Counted from the stretch's first letter, positions 8,912-19,205 are shown. The stretch: DNA of 64,000 nt from Amycolatopsis mongoliensis (GCF_030285665.1 NZ_CP127295.1:8680001-8744000); one strand, 5' to 3'. The notes: generated by a model not told the origin, from the sequence alone. Made by a program: numbers and translations.

Positions 8912-9016
8912 GCCGTACCCCCGTCGCCGATCCGGAAACACCGGGCCCGCCCCGGGTTCCGGCTTCGATCGTCGCCGTCCGGCTGTGGTGGGCGGGAGGG
9001 CGAAAGGCATCCGCGG

Positions 9017-9036
9017 TCAGGGACCAAGGGCCCGGA
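9017..9036. promoter_or_regulatory. DosR-like box between divergent genes
   Basis: TCAGGGACCAAGGGCCCGGA contains the symmetrical core GGGACC-AAG-GGCCC and matches the DosR consensus at 14 of 20 positions. It stands between the leftward P-type ATPase (start 8911) and the rightward membrane protein gene (start 9176) and could serve both. Confidence 0.5.
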
Positions 9037-9078
9037 TCGGGACCGGCGGGGAACAGGAGCCGCCGATCGGCGGCACTC

Positions 9079-9098
9079 TCGTGGACCTTGGACCCTCC
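9079..9098 (+). promoter_or_regulatory. Weaker DosR-like box
   Basis: TCGTGGACCTTGGACCCTCC has the core GGACC-TTG-GACCC, 78 bp before the ATG at 9176. The match is partial, about 11-12 of 20 positions, and is listed because of its company. Confidence 0.35.
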
Positions 9099-9175
9099 CC
9101 ATCCGCCGCTGCGCCTGCCAGCATCGAAACCGCACCGGCGCCGGCCGGGCACCCTCGTGACAGGAGGACCAGACC

Positions 9176-9649
9176 ATGACCATCGTGCTGCTGCTCGGTC
9201 TCGTGGTGGTCGTCGCGGTGCTGGAGCTGGTGCCGGCCCGGAAGCTGCGGCGGCGCTCCGCACCGGCCGGTTTCCCCGGCGCCGCCCGGCGCCGCCGGCC
9301 CGCGGACGACGATCGCGAGGCCCGGGAACGGGCGCTGGCTTCCGGCGTGCTCGCCGGGAAGACCGACCCCGCGGACTACCGCGAGGCCATGGCCGCGCTC
9401 GCTGCCGACGACTCCCCCGGCAGCGGCGACGTCGCCATGCTGGTCTGGCTCGAGCGGACGCCACCGGAAGGCGATCCGCGGGACCTGCTGCGCCGGCTCG
9501 GCACGGCCCTGCCCGGAATCCCGTCCACCACAGTGTGTTCCGCGGTCGCCCTCGCCCGTTCGGGGGCCAAGACCGACGAGCTGATCCGCACGTTGCACCT
9601 GACCCGGGTGCAGGCCCGCACGATCATCAGCGCGGTGAACGCGGGCTGA
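9176..9649 (+). CDS. Membrane-anchored protein of unknown function
   Basis: The 157-residue protein has one N-terminal membrane helix (TIVLLLGLVVVVAVLELV), a basic linker (RKLRRRS to RRRRP), and a soluble C-terminal region of helices ending in KTDELIRTLHLTRVQARTIISAV. That ending resembles a small helix-turn-helix or ribosomal L7/L12-like fold. The ATG has an excellent GGAGGA site. I do not recognise the family. It lies immediately upstream of the V/A-type ATPase operon, separated from it by 98 bp with its own box-like sequences, and faces the P-type ATPase. A role linked to the membrane energy machinery is only suggested by position. Confidence 0.75.
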   Translation: MTIVLLLGLVVVVAVLELVPARKLRRRSAPAGFPGAARRRRPADDDREARERALASGVLAGKTDPADYREAMAALAADDSPGSGDVAMLVWLERTPPEGDPRDLLRRLGTALPGIPSTTVCSAVALARSGAKTDELIRTLHLTRVQARTIISAVNAG

Positions 9650-9671
9650 CCGGAGCCGGTGCGAGAGCCGC

Positions 9672-9722
9672 TTCAGGGAAAAAGGACCCTAGGAGTGGAG
9701 CCCGAGGACCTCTGGGCCGGGG
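9672..9722 (+). promoter_or_regulatory. Tandem DosR-like sequences before the V/A-ATPase operon
   Basis: Two imperfect palindromes lie in the 98-bp gap before the first ATPase gene. One is TTCAGGGAAAAAGGACCCTA (9672-9691, AGGG...CCCT). The other is CGAGGACCTCTGGGCCGG (9703-9720, AGGACC-TCT-GGGCC). Their spacing of about 30 bp, three helical turns, fits two dimers on one face of the DNA. They are partial matches to the DosR box. Confidence 0.42.
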
Positions 9723-9747
9723 GAAGATCCCCCGCCACGATGAGCCC

Positions 9748-10200
9748 ATGGCGAACCTGCGCGATCTGCTGCAGCGGTTCCGCCCGGCCGGAACACCGGG
9801 CGCCGCCTCCCGGCCCGGCGTTCCCGCCGACCGCGCGGCGGAGCTGAGCCGTGAGCTGGAACCGCTTCTCGCCCTGCTCACCGGGATCGAGGCGGAAGCC
9901 GGCCGGATCCGGGAGGACGGCCGGACCCGGTCCACCGCGGTGCTGGACCGGGGACGAGCACAGGCGGTCGAGATCGTCGCCGACGCCGAAGCGCGCGCGG
10001 CCGGCATCCGCGCCGAAGCCGCGGCCCACGCGCGGGCGGAGGCCGAGCGGGAGTCCGAGGAGATCGCCCGGACCGCCGCCGCGGACGCCGGCCGGCTCCG
10101 GGCGCTGGCCGCGGAGCGCATGCCGGAGTTCGCCGACCGCGCCGTCCGGCTCGCGCTCGCGGAACTCGGCGAAGCCGTCGAGCGGCGCGTGCCCCGATGA
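9748..10200 (+). CDS. V/A-type ATPase peripheral-stalk subunit (G/H type)
   Basis: This 150-residue, Ala/Glu/Arg-rich protein is almost entirely helical. A long heptad-like stretch runs from about residue 45 to 120 (RTRSTAVLDRGRAQAVEIV, ARAAGIRAEAAAHARAEAE), typical of the G/H coiled-coil stalk partner of subunit E in bacterial and archaeal V-type ATPases. Coiled coils diverge quickly, so the assignment rests on this pattern and on position as first gene of the operon. The ATG is 26 bp after a box-like palindrome. The stop overlaps the next start (ATGA, 10197-10200). Confidence 0.75.
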   Translation: MANLRDLLQRFRPAGTPGAASRPGVPADRAAELSRELEPLLALLTGIEAEAGRIREDGRTRSTAVLDRGRAQAVEIVADAEARAAGIRAEAAAHARAEAERESEEIARTAAADAGRLRALAAERMPEFADRAVRLALAELGEAVERRVPR

Positions 10201-11106
10201 GCGTGGCGTGGACGGCGAGCGGCGTCCGGGCCAGGGCGCTGCTGAACCGCCGCGTCGGCGCCGTGGGCGCGCGCGCCCTGAGCACCCGGGCGACGCTGGC
10301 GGACGCGCTCGCCACGCTCGAAGCGGGGCCGTACCAGCGAGAAGTGCGCGCGGGGCAAAGCCTCGAAGAGGCCGAGCACGGTGTGAGCGCGACGGTCCTG
10401 TGGCACCTGCGGGTGCTGGCCGGGTGGCTGCCCCGCGCGGGCGCCGAAGCGATGCGCCTGCTGGCCGGCTGGTTCGAAGTCGCCAACGTGCTGGAGCTCC
10501 TGCGCTCGCTGCACGGCGCCGAAGCCGGGCCGGCGTACCGGCTGGGCACCCTGGCCACCGCGTGGCCCCGGCTGTCCACCGCGGCCTCGGCCGAGCAGCT
10601 CCGCTCCCTGCTGGCCGCGTCCCCCTGGGGCGACCCCGGTACCGACACGCCGTGGGGAACGGCGACCGCCATCCGGCTCGGCTGGGCCACCCGGCTGGCC
10701 GCGGGCATTCCCCAAACCCGGCCGTGGGCCGCCGGCGGTGTCGCGCTCGTCGTCGCCCGGGACCGGTACGTCCTTTCCCGGCCCGTTCCCGAACCGGCGG
10801 CGCGCCGGGCCCGCGCGGCCTTCGGCGTGGACGCCGACACCCGGATACCGTTCACCGCGTTCGCCCACGCGCTGCCGAACGACGCGCGGTGGGCGTTGGA
10901 GGACGTCGAACGCCCCGAAGACCTTTGGCGGGCGGAGGAACGCTGGTGGGCGCGGGTCGAGCGGGACGCGCTCGCGGCGTTGCGCCGCCCGCGCTACGGG
11001 CTCGCGCCGGCCGTGGGGTGCGTCGTCCTGCTCGCGATCGACGCGAGGCGGGTGCGGGCGGCCCTCGAGCTCGCCGCCCGGGGCGGTCGTCCGGAGGAGG
11101 CCTTCG

Positions 11107-11120
<14 letters not shown>
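10197..11120 (+). CDS. atpC: V/A-type ATPase subunit C
   Basis: The 307-residue protein matches subunit C (AC39/d family), the funnel-shaped all-helical part that sits on the proteolipid ring and links it to the central shaft. Visible hallmarks are helical repeats such as RTRATLADALATLEAGPYQ near the start, and WHLRVLAGWLPRAGAEAMRLLAGWFEVANV around residue 63-92 with the family-like LxxxxE(V)xNV pattern (shown here in two parts: WHLRVLAGWLPRAGAE and LLAGWFEVANV). Length is slightly below the usual 320-350. It overlaps its neighbours on both sides. Placing C before I differs from the common order I-K-E-C-F-A-B-D. Confidence 0.82.
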
Positions 11121-12917
<1,797 letters not shown>

Positions 12918-12921
12918 GCCC

Positions 12922-13143
12922 ATGGGTACCGTCGTGGTGATCGGCGACCGGACCGAGGTGCAGGGCTGGGCGCTGGCCGGGGTGCGGCGGTCCGAGACCC
13001 CGGACGCGGCGGCCGTCCGCCGGGCGTGGGACCGGCTCGGCGACGACGTCACCCTCGTCCTGCTGGGCCGGTCCGCGGCCGAGTGCCTCGGTCCGGACGT
13101 CCTCGGGCGCGCCCGGGCGCTGGTGGCGGTGCTGCCGTCGTGA
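12922..13143 (+). CDS. atpF: V/A-type ATPase subunit F
   Basis: This 73-residue protein begins with the beta-alpha start of subunit F (MGTVVVIGDRTEVQGWALAG). A second strand (DVTLVLLGRSAAECL) and the terminal strand (ALVAVLPS) follow. Subunit F binds the top of the central shaft subunit D and is normally about 100 residues, so this is a compact version missing the C-terminal helix. The ATG is 4 bp after the subunit K stop, and its own stop overlaps the GTG of subunit E. Confidence 0.8.
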   Translation: MGTVVVIGDRTEVQGWALAGVRRSETPDAAAVRRAWDRLGDDVTLVLLGRSAAECLGPDVLGRARALVAVLPS

Positions 13144-13658
13144 CCGGCCTGGACACCGCGGCGGCCGGGACCGCACTCGCCCCGTTGCGGGCCGCGCTGC
13201 TCGCCCGGGCCGTCGCCGGCGCCGCCCGCGAAGCCGCCGACGCCGATCACGAAGCCGCGGAGCTGATCTCCCGGGCCAGGGCGCGCGCGACGGAGATCGA
13301 AGAGACCGCGCGCGCAGCGGGGCTCGCCGACGCGCGGAGCCTCACCCGCAACCAGCACAACCGGGCCCGGCGCCGGGCCCGCGCGCTGGAACTGGCCACG
13401 CAGCGGGAGATCTACGACGAGCTTCGCCGCACGGTGGCCGGGGAACTGGCCCGGCTCATGGCCGAACCGGGCCGGCGGGACCGGCTCGCCGAGCGGGTCC
13501 GGGCGATCCTGGGACCGGGTGCGACCGTCGTGGACGCACCCGGCGGCGGGCCGGCCGGGCTGGCCGGTGACCGCCGGATCGATCTGAGCGCGCGCACGGT
13601 CGCGGGCCAGGCCGTCGACGAACTCGGGGACGAGGTGCGGCAGCTGTGGACCCCGTGA
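13140..13658 (+). CDS. atpE: V/A-type ATPase peripheral-stalk subunit E
   Basis: The 172-residue protein has a long charged helix (about 25-75: AAREAADADHEAAELISRAR and on) followed by a globular C-terminal part with IDLSARTVAGQAVDELGDEV, the usual plan of subunit E. It pairs with the G/H-like subunit to brace the catalytic head. The GTG start overlaps the subunit F stop (GTGA), and its end overlaps the GTG of subunit A by 13 bp. Confidence 0.8.
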   Translation: MTGLDTAAAGTALAPLRAALLARAVAGAAREAADADHEAAELISRARARATEIEETARAAGLADARSLTRNQHNRARRRARALELATQREIYDELRRTVAGELARLMAEPGRRDRLAERVRAILGPGATVVDAPGGGPAGLAGDRRIDLSARTVAGQAVDELGDEVRQLWTP

Positions 13659-15370
13659 AACCAGGACGCGTCACCCGGGTCGCGGGACCGCTCGTCGAGG
13701 TCGAGGACGTCGGGCCCGTGGCGGTCCACGAGCTCGTGGCACTCGGCCCGGCGGGCACGCCGGGCGAGGTGATGGCGATCCGCGACGGCCTGGTCAGCCT
13801 GCAGGCCTACGAGTACACCGGCGGCCTCGGCGTCGGTGCCGCGGCCGTGGCGTCGGGGAAACCGCTCTCCGTTCGGCTCGGCCCGGGCCTGCTCGGCCGG
13901 GTCCACGACGGCCTGCTGCGCCCGCTTTCGGACGCCCCCACGTTCCTCGTCCCGGGCGTCACGGGCGAGCACCCCGGCGAGCGGTGGCACTTCCAACCCG
14001 CGGTGCGCGCCGGGGACCACGCCGGGGAAGGCACGACGCTCGGCGTGGTCCGGGATGCCGGGGCACTGGAGCACCGGGTGCTCGTGCCGCCGGGCGGCGG
14101 CGGTGTGGTGACCGCCGTGGCGGACGGCGAATGCGGGCCGGCCACGGTGGTCGCCGTGGTCGGCGGCACCGAGATCGGCCTCTTCACGGACTGGCCCGTG
14201 CGCGAGCCACGGCCGCACCGGGCCCGGCTCGAGGACGTGACGGCCCTCGACACCGGGCAGCGGGTGCTGGACCTGCTGTACCCGGTCGCCAAGGGCAGCA
14301 CCGCGGCGGTGCCCGGCGGGTTCGGCACGGGCAAGACGATGCTGCTGCAGCAGCTCGCGAAGTGGTGCGACGCGGACGTGATCGTCTACACCGGCTGCGG
14401 CGAGCGCGGCAACGAAATGGCCGAAATCGTCGCGGAGCTCTTCGAGCTGGCCGATCCGCGGACCGGCGGCCGGCTCGCCGACCGCACCGTCGTCATCGCG
14501 AACACCTCGAACATGCCGATGATGGCCCGCGAAGCCAGCGTCTACACGGCCGTCGCGGTCGCCGAGTACTACCGCGACATGGGTTACCACGCGGTCGTCA
14601 TCGCCGATTCCACTTCGCGCTGGGCGGAAGCGCTGCGCGAGTTCGCTTCGCGCACGGGGACCCTGCCCGCCGAGGAGGGGTACCCGGCCGATCTCGCCTC
14701 GGCGCTGGCCGCGTTCTACGAACGGGCGTGCGCCGTGGAGACGCTCGGCGGCGCCGAGGGCTCGGTGACCATCATCGGTGCGGTCTCCCCGCCCGGCGGG
14801 GACCTGACCGAACCCGTCACCGCCCAGACCGAGCGCTTCGTCCGGTGCCGCTGGACCCTCGACCGCGACCTGGCCTACGCCCGGCACTACCCGGCCGTGT
14901 CCTGGTCGGGATCGTTCTCGCGGGACGTCGCCGCCGTCGGCGTCCAGCACGTGCGCGACGGCGACCCGGACTGGCCGTCGCGACGGGCCAGGGTCGAAGG
15001 CCTGCTCGCCGAAGCGGACCGCCTGTCCGCGCTCGCGGAACTGGTCGGCGCCGCCGCCATGTCCGGGCCCGAACGGGCGACGCTGCTCGCCGGAAGGCTG
15101 CTGCGGGAAGCCCTCCTGCAGCAGAACGCCTTCTCCGGTGCCGACGCCTCGTCGCCGCCGGGGAAGACCCGCGCGCTCGCCGAAGCCGTTCTGGCGGTGA
15201 TCGACCGGTGCCGCGAGCTGGTCGGCGCGGGCGCGGACGTCGCCGCGGTGGAGGAGTTCGACTTCTCCGCGCTCGTCCGGGTGCGGGAGGAAGCCGGGCC
15301 GGACGACCACGACACCGTCACCCGGTGCCGGGACGCCGTGCTGGCCGGTCTGGAAGGACTGCGGCCGTGA
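13646..15370 (+). CDS. atpA: V/A-type ATPase catalytic subunit A
   Basis: At 574 residues this is a normal-length catalytic A subunit. The beta-barrel domain opens with GRVTRVAGPLVEVE. The extra non-homologous domain found only in A subunits spans about 110-185. The nucleotide domain carries Walker A GGFGTGKT (residues 224-231), the catalytic-glutamate motif GCGERGNEM near 250, and Walker B-type VIADSTSRWAEALRE. All residues expected for ATP turnover are present. The presence of the insert domain and ERGNEM separates it from F-type beta and places it in the V/A family. Confidence 0.95.
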   Translation: MDPVKPGRVTRVAGPLVEVEDVGPVAVHELVALGPAGTPGEVMAIRDGLVSLQAYEYTGGLGVGAAAVASGKPLSVRLGPGLLGRVHDGLLRPLSDAPTFLVPGVTGEHPGERWHFQPAVRAGDHAGEGTTLGVVRDAGALEHRVLVPPGGGGVVTAVADGECGPATVVAVVGGTEIGLFTDWPVREPRPHRARLEDVTALDTGQRVLDLLYPVAKGSTAAVPGGFGTGKTMLLQQLAKWCDADVIVYTGCGERGNEMAEIVAELFELADPRTGGRLADRTVVIANTSNMPMMAREASVYTAVAVAEYYRDMGYHAVVIADSTSRWAEALREFASRTGTLPAEEGYPADLASALAAFYERACAVETLGGAEGSVTIIGAVSPPGGDLTEPVTAQTERFVRCRWTLDRDLAYARHYPAVSWSGSFSRDVAAVGVQHVRDGDPDWPSRRARVEGLLAEADRLSALAELVGAAAMSGPERATLLAGRLLREALLQQNAFSGADASSPPGKTRALAEAVLAVIDRCRELVGAGADVAAVEEFDFSALVRVREEAGPDDHDTVTRCRDAVLAGLEGLRP

Positions 15371-16734
15371 ACCACGACGTGCGAGTGGAGTTCACCGGCA
15401 TCCGCGAACTGCGCGGGCCGCTGATCGTCGTCGGCGGCGTCAGCGGCGTCGGCTGGGACGAGTTCGTCACGATCCGGCTGGCGACCGGCGAACGACGCCA
15501 CGGGCTCGTCCTCGAGGTGGACCGCGACCTCGCCGTCGTGGAGGTGCTGGAGGGCACCGCGGGCATGACCGCCGAGGGCACCGGCGTCGAATTCCTGGGC
15601 GAGCCGCTGAGCATCCCGGTCGGCCCCGGGTGGCTCGGCCGGGTCTGCAGCGGCCGGGGCGTCCCGCTGGACGGCGGGCCGCCGGTGCTGGGCGCGGTGA
15701 CCGCACCGGTGGCGGGCGCCCCGCTGAACCCCGTCCGGCGTGAGCCGCCCGCCGAGCCGGTGCTGACCGGGGTGTCGGTGATCGACGCGCTCAGCACGCT
15801 GGTGCGGGGCCAGAAGCTGCCGTTGTTCGCCCTGCCGGGACTGCCGCAGCTGGAGCTGGCCACCCAGATCGCCGCGCAGTCGACCGCGGGCGGGGACCCC
15901 TTCTCCGTCGTGTTCGCCGGGATCGGCCTCACCCACACCGACGCCGCTTTCGCCGCCGACGCCCTCGAGGAGCGCTCCGCGGCGGGCGAGCTGGTGCTGC
16001 TGCTCAACACGGCGGACGACCCGGTGATCGAGCGCATCCTCACCCCGCGCCTCGCGCTGACCATCGCCGAAGCGCTGGCGTTCACCGAGGGCAGGCACGT
16101 GCTCGTCGTCATGACCGACATGACCAGCTACGCCGAAGCGTTGCGTGAGGTTTCCGCCGCGCGGGGCGAGATCCCGGCCCGCCGGTCGTACCCGGGCTAC
16201 CTCTACAGCGACCTGGCGTCGCTGTACGAACGCTGCGGGCGGATCAAGGGGCGCCCCGGTTCCGTGACCGTGCTGCCGGTGCTCACCATGCCGGGCGGCG
16301 ACATCACCCACCCCGTCCCCGACCTCACCGGCTACATCACCGAGGGGCAGATGGTGTTCTCGGCCGAGCTGCACGCGCGCGGGCTCTACCCGCCGATCGA
16401 TCCGCTGCAGTCGCTGTCGCGCCTCATGCGCACCGGTGCGGGGCCCGGCCGCACCCGTGCCGACCACCTCGACGTCGCCGCGCAGCTGCTGGCCGCGCTG
16501 GCCAGGGCGCGGCAGATCCGCGAGCTGTCCGAGCTGATCGGCGTGACGGCGCTCAGCGACACCGATCGCAGCTACCTCCGGTTCGAGCAGGCGTTCCGGG
16601 CGGACCTGCTGAACCAGCGGCCCGACGAGTCCAGGGAACTCAAGGACACCCTGGAACGCGCGTGGCAGGTCCTGCTCCACCTGCCGCGCCGTGAGCTGGT
16701 CATGCTCCCGGCCGCCCTGCTGGAGGACCGGTGA
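15367..16734 (+). CDS. atpB: V/A-type ATPase non-catalytic subunit B
   Basis: The 455-residue protein shows the B-subunit plan. The barrel ends in RVCSGRGVPLDGGPP. There is no Walker A lysine motif (LPLFALPGLPQLELATQIAA instead of a P-loop), as is normal for B. Later come VVMTDMTSYAEALREVSAAR, EIPARRSYPGYLYSDLASLYER and the conserved SLSRLM. It alternates with A in the hexameric head and contributes the arginine finger. The GTG overlaps the subunit A stop. Confidence 0.94.
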   Translation: MNHDVRVEFTGIRELRGPLIVVGGVSGVGWDEFVTIRLATGERRHGLVLEVDRDLAVVEVLEGTAGMTAEGTGVEFLGEPLSIPVGPGWLGRVCSGRGVPLDGGPPVLGAVTAPVAGAPLNPVRREPPAEPVLTGVSVIDALSTLVRGQKLPLFALPGLPQLELATQIAAQSTAGGDPFSVVFAGIGLTHTDAAFAADALEERSAAGELVLLLNTADDPVIERILTPRLALTIAEALAFTEGRHVLVVMTDMTSYAEALREVSAARGEIPARRSYPGYLYSDLASLYERCGRIKGRPGSVTVLPVLTMPGGDITHPVPDLTGYITEGQMVFSAELHARGLYPPIDPLQSLSRLMRTGAGPGRTRADHLDVAAQLLAALARARQIRELSELIGVTALSDTDRSYLRFEQAFRADLLNQRPDESRELKDTLERAWQVLLHLPRRELVMLPAALLEDR

Positions 16735-17360
16735 CGAACCTGAGGGTGCCGCCCGGCCGGGCCGGGCGGCTCTGGCTCCGCCACCGCCTCGCCACCGCCG
16801 AGCGCGGCGCCGAACTGCTGGAGCAGAAGTCACGCGCGCTGCGCGAGCACCAGGCCCGGCTGGCCGAGCGGGCCCGGGCGGCCCGCGAAGAATGGGAAGA
16901 ACGCGCCGGCGAGGCTCGGGAGTGGCTCCTGCGCGAGGCCCTGGCGGGCGGGCAGCGCGAACTCCGGCTCGCCGAACCGGCCGAACCCGTCGAAGTGACT
17001 TTCACCTGGACCACGGTGATGGGGGTGCGCTACCCCGCGGACGCCGCCGTCACCGGCACGCCGATGGGGCCGCCGAGCACGGCGGGCAGCACCGCGGTCG
17101 TCCGGACCGGCCGGGCGTTCCGCGCCGCCCTCGAAGCGGGCGCGCGGCACGCCGCCGCGGTCCGGGCCCAGCGCACGGTCGACGCCGAGATCGCGGCGAC
17201 CACCCAGCGCATCCGCTCCCTGCGCCGCCACTGGATCCCGCGGCTGACGGCCGCCCTCCGGCACGCCGAACTGGAACTCGAAGAACAGGAACGGGCCGAG
17301 GGAATCCGGCACCGGTGGGCCGCCGCGCACCAAACCCGCCCGAGCGCCGAGCGATCGTGA
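16731..17360 (+). CDS. atpD: V/A-type ATPase central-shaft subunit D
   Basis: Subunit D (209 residues) begins with the characteristic VPPGRAGRLWLRHRLATAERG, followed by the two long helices of the rotor shaft. Between them lies a short beta-rich section with the family-like motif TTVMGVRYP. It ends with RIRSLRRHWIPRLTAALRHA. It turns inside the A/B head and couples ATP hydrolysis to the ring. It is the last ATPase gene, and its GTG overlaps the subunit B stop, so the eight genes from C to D are linked end to end. Confidence 0.92.
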   Translation: MTNLRVPPGRAGRLWLRHRLATAERGAELLEQKSRALREHQARLAERARAAREEWEERAGEAREWLLREALAGGQRELRLAEPAEPVEVTFTWTTVMGVRYPADAAVTGTPMGPPSTAGSTAVVRTGRAFRAALEAGARHAAAVRAQRTVDAEIAATTQRIRSLRRHWIPRLTAALRHAELELEEQERAEGIRHRWAAAHQTRPSAERS

Positions 17361-17399
17361 CACCGGCCGAAGCAGCGCGAAGCCTTTCAGCACCGGCAA

Positions 17400-17419
17400 A
17401 GGAGGTCCGAGGGCCCATC
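17400..17419 (+). promoter_or_regulatory. Weak DosR-like box before the DUF4232 lipoprotein
   Basis: AGGAGGTCCGAGGGCCCATC contains AGGTCC-GAG-GGCCC, 101 bp before the GTG at 17520. It matches the local pattern better than the mycobacterial consensus. Confidence 0.3.
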
Positions 17420-17519
17420 GCCCGCACACCTTGTCCCCTCCCCGTCACCGAGCGCAGCGGCCACCATCGACACCGACGATCAGCCCGGCCCGGACGAACC
17501 GACGGACGAGGAGCCCACA

Positions 17520-18164
17520 GTGCGCAAGCCCGGATCCGACACGCTCCCGGCGGTCTTGGCCGCCGGTGTCCTCTTGCTGGTGGCGGCCTGCGGCTCGGGC
17601 GGCGACACCGCCGCCCCGAGTCCCACCCCGGTGTCCACCCCGACGTCGGCACCCGCGTCGACAACACCCTCGGCGCCCGCGTCGACGCCACCGTCGCGCA
17701 CCACCACGTCGGCGACCGCGGTACCGGTCAAGCTGTGCACGACGACGGCCTTGAAGATCTCGCTGGGGCAGGGAGACAGCGCGGCCGGCCACTTCTACGT
17801 CCCCGTCGTCTTCACCAACACCGGCGGCCCCTGCCGGATCACCGGGTACCCGGGGGTTTCGTACTACGCCGGCGGCGACCACCACCAGGTGGGCGACGCC
17901 GCGGCCCGGGACGCGGGCCCCACCCCGGTCCTGGTGCTGCAGCGGGGACAGGCGGCCTCGGCGTGGGTCAACCAGGTGAACGTCGACGTCTACGACGCCG
18001 CCGAGTGCGCGCCGGCACCGGTGACCGGCCTGCGGGTGTACCCGCCGGGCAACACCGTTCCGGTGCTGCTGCCCGAGCCCGGCGCCCGTGCGTGCACCAA
18101 GCACATGCCGGACCAGCGGCCGCTGAGCGTCCGCGCGGTGCAGGGCGGCACCGACAACCCGTGA
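17520..18164 (+). CDS. Secreted lipoprotein with DUF4232 domain
   Basis: The 214-residue protein has a lipoprotein signal ending in LLVAAC (Cys about 24). A Ser/Thr/Pro-rich linker (about 30-65) spans the cell wall. The C-terminal beta-sandwich domain is of DUF4232 type, with the typical opening CTTTALKISLGQGDSAAGHF and the segment VVFTNTGGPCRITGYPGVSY. The domain is widespread in actinomycetes and its role is unknown; an extracytoplasmic binding function is likely. GTG start at 17520 after GAGG. It lies downstream of the ATPase operon, with its own weak box. Confidence 0.85.
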   Translation: MRKPGSDTLPAVLAAGVLLLVAACGSGGDTAAPSPTPVSTPTSAPASTTPSAPASTPPSRTTTSATAVPVKLCTTTALKISLGQGDSAAGHFYVPVVFTNTGGPCRITGYPGVSYYAGGDHHQVGDAAARDAGPTPVLVLQRGQAASAWVNQVNVDVYDAAECAPAPVTGLRVYPPGNTVPVLLPEPGARACTKHMPDQRPLSVRAVQGGTDNP

Positions 18165-18233
18165 CCCCCGCGTCCCCACCGGCAGGGCACTTCGACTCTT
18201 CCGCGCCCCGCGCGCCCGGTTCAGGATCGGCGT

Positions 18234-18716
18234 GTGGAACTGACAGCGGTGACCATCGACAAGCCCGAGGACCTCAACGTCGTGCTCGGGCAGGCACATT
18301 TCATCAAGACCGTGGAGGACCTCCACGAGGCGCTCGCCGGGACCGGCCCGCACCTGCGCTTCGGGCTGGCGTTCTGCGAAGCCTCGGGTCCGCGGCTCGT
18401 CCGGTGCTCCGGCAACGACCCCGAACTGGTGGAGCTCGCCACGAAGAACGCCGCGGCCATCGGCGCGGGGCATGCGTTCGTCGTGTTCCTCCGCGAAGGT
18501 TATCCGGTCAACGTGCTGAACGCGATCAAGCAGGTCCCCGAGGTCTGCGGGATCTTCTGCGCCACGGCCAACCCCGTCGACGTGCTCGTGGCCACCACCG
18601 CACTCGGCCGCGGGATCGTGGGCGTCGTCGACGGTCCCGTCCCCCTCGGCACGGAGAACGAGGACGACCGGGCCGAGCGCCGGGCGCTCCTCCGCCGGAT
18701 CGGCTACAAACTCTGA
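18234..18716 (+). CDS. Adenosine-specific kinase (PF04008 family)
   Basis: The 160-residue protein matches the small adenosine-specific kinase family first described in archaea and thermophiles. Diagnostic stretches are VTIDKPEDLNVVLGQAHFIK at the start, RFGLAFCEASGPRLVRCSGN, and PVNVLNAIKQVPEVCGIFCA followed by TANPVDVLVA. Such proteins have been reported to convert adenosine and ATP to AMP and ADP. Its place next to an ATP-driven ion pump and within a dormancy-type gene set suggests adenylate salvage at low energy; that is inference. GTG start at 18234. Confidence 0.85.
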   Translation: MELTAVTIDKPEDLNVVLGQAHFIKTVEDLHEALAGTGPHLRFGLAFCEASGPRLVRCSGNDPELVELATKNAAAIGAGHAFVVFLREGYPVNVLNAIKQVPEVCGIFCATANPVDVLVATTALGRGIVGVVDGPVPLGTENEDDRAERRALLRRIGYKL

Positions 18717-18740
18717 CGCCGGTGACGGACTGCCCCGGGA

Positions 18741-18760
18741 ACCGGGACTTTGGACTCCTC
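18741..18760 (+). promoter_or_regulatory. DosR-like box before the zinc-binding protein gene
   Basis: ACCGGGACTTTGGACTCCTC has a perfect left half (GGGACTTT) and about 13 of 20 consensus positions. It is placed some 190 bp before the ATG at 18951, with a structured leader in between. Confidence 0.45.
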
Positions 18761-18792
18761 ACGACGGGACCCGGACGCGGCACGCTGGACGG

Positions 18793-18905
18793 TGCCGGGG
18801 AAACCCGGTGACCCGCCCGAGGTACTGGATCAGAGGACAGGCTTGCGAGCCTGGATTGACCCATCGTCGCAAGACGGGGCATCCGCCCCCGGGCGGGCCT
18901 TCACG
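18793..18905 (+). promoter_or_regulatory. Possible structured 5' leader RNA
   Basis: Between the box and the next gene I see successive short hairpins: CCGGGG-AAA-CCCGG (about 18796-18809), CAGGCT-TGCG-AGCCTG (about 18839-18854), CGTC-GCAA-GACG with a GNRA loop (about 18865-18876), and a GC-rich stem near 18885-18900. It does not match any riboswitch I can recall. High GC content makes chance hairpins likely, so this is a candidate only. Confidence 0.25.
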
Positions 18906-18950
18906 CGTCGCCGGTGCGTTCCGGCGACGGTCGAGGGAAGCGGTGTCGAG

Positions 18951-19205
18951 ATGCGATGTCTGGATTGTGCGGTGACCGGTCTCGTCGCGGAGGCCTCCGC
19001 GACGTGCGTCGACTGCGGCGCCGGGTTGTGCCGCAACCACCTGGTTCTCGGGCACCGCGAGCGTGAGGTGCGCGCGTCCGAGGGCTTCGAAACCGGCATG
19101 GACGAGCGGTGGAGCCGGGCGGCGCGGTGTCGCGAATGCGCACGGACCTGCTCCGGGCAGGAAGCCGTGCCCTGGCCGGCGCCCCAGGAAACCGGTTCAC
19201 AGTAA
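18951..19205 (+). CDS. Small zinc-binding protein (DUF2180-like)
   Basis: The 84-residue protein has paired cysteines arranged as zinc ligands: CLDC (residue 4-7), CVDCGAGLCRNH (about 22-33), and CRECARTC near 63-70. This fits DUF2180-like or B-box-like zinc proteins of actinomycetes. I chose the ATG at 18951, whose protein begins MRCLDCAVTG, because family members start at the first CxxC; a longer reading from 18750 would add 67 residues of leader sequence. Function unknown; a small adaptor is possible. Confidence 0.72.
   Translation: MRCLDCAVTGLVAEASATCVDCGAGLCRNHLVLGHREREVRASEGFETGMDERWSRAARCRECARTCSGQEAVPWPAPQETGSQ

Noticed and set aside
6380..9160. Long plus-strand open frame opposite the first P-type ATPase
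   Set aside because: No recognisable motif; it is produced by the absence of stops in high-GC antisense sequence.
18793..18905. Known riboswitch (glycine, cobalamin, c-di-AMP or c-di-GMP type)
   Set aside because: I compared the stems and loops with the conserved cores I remember and found no match, so only a generic structured leader is reported.
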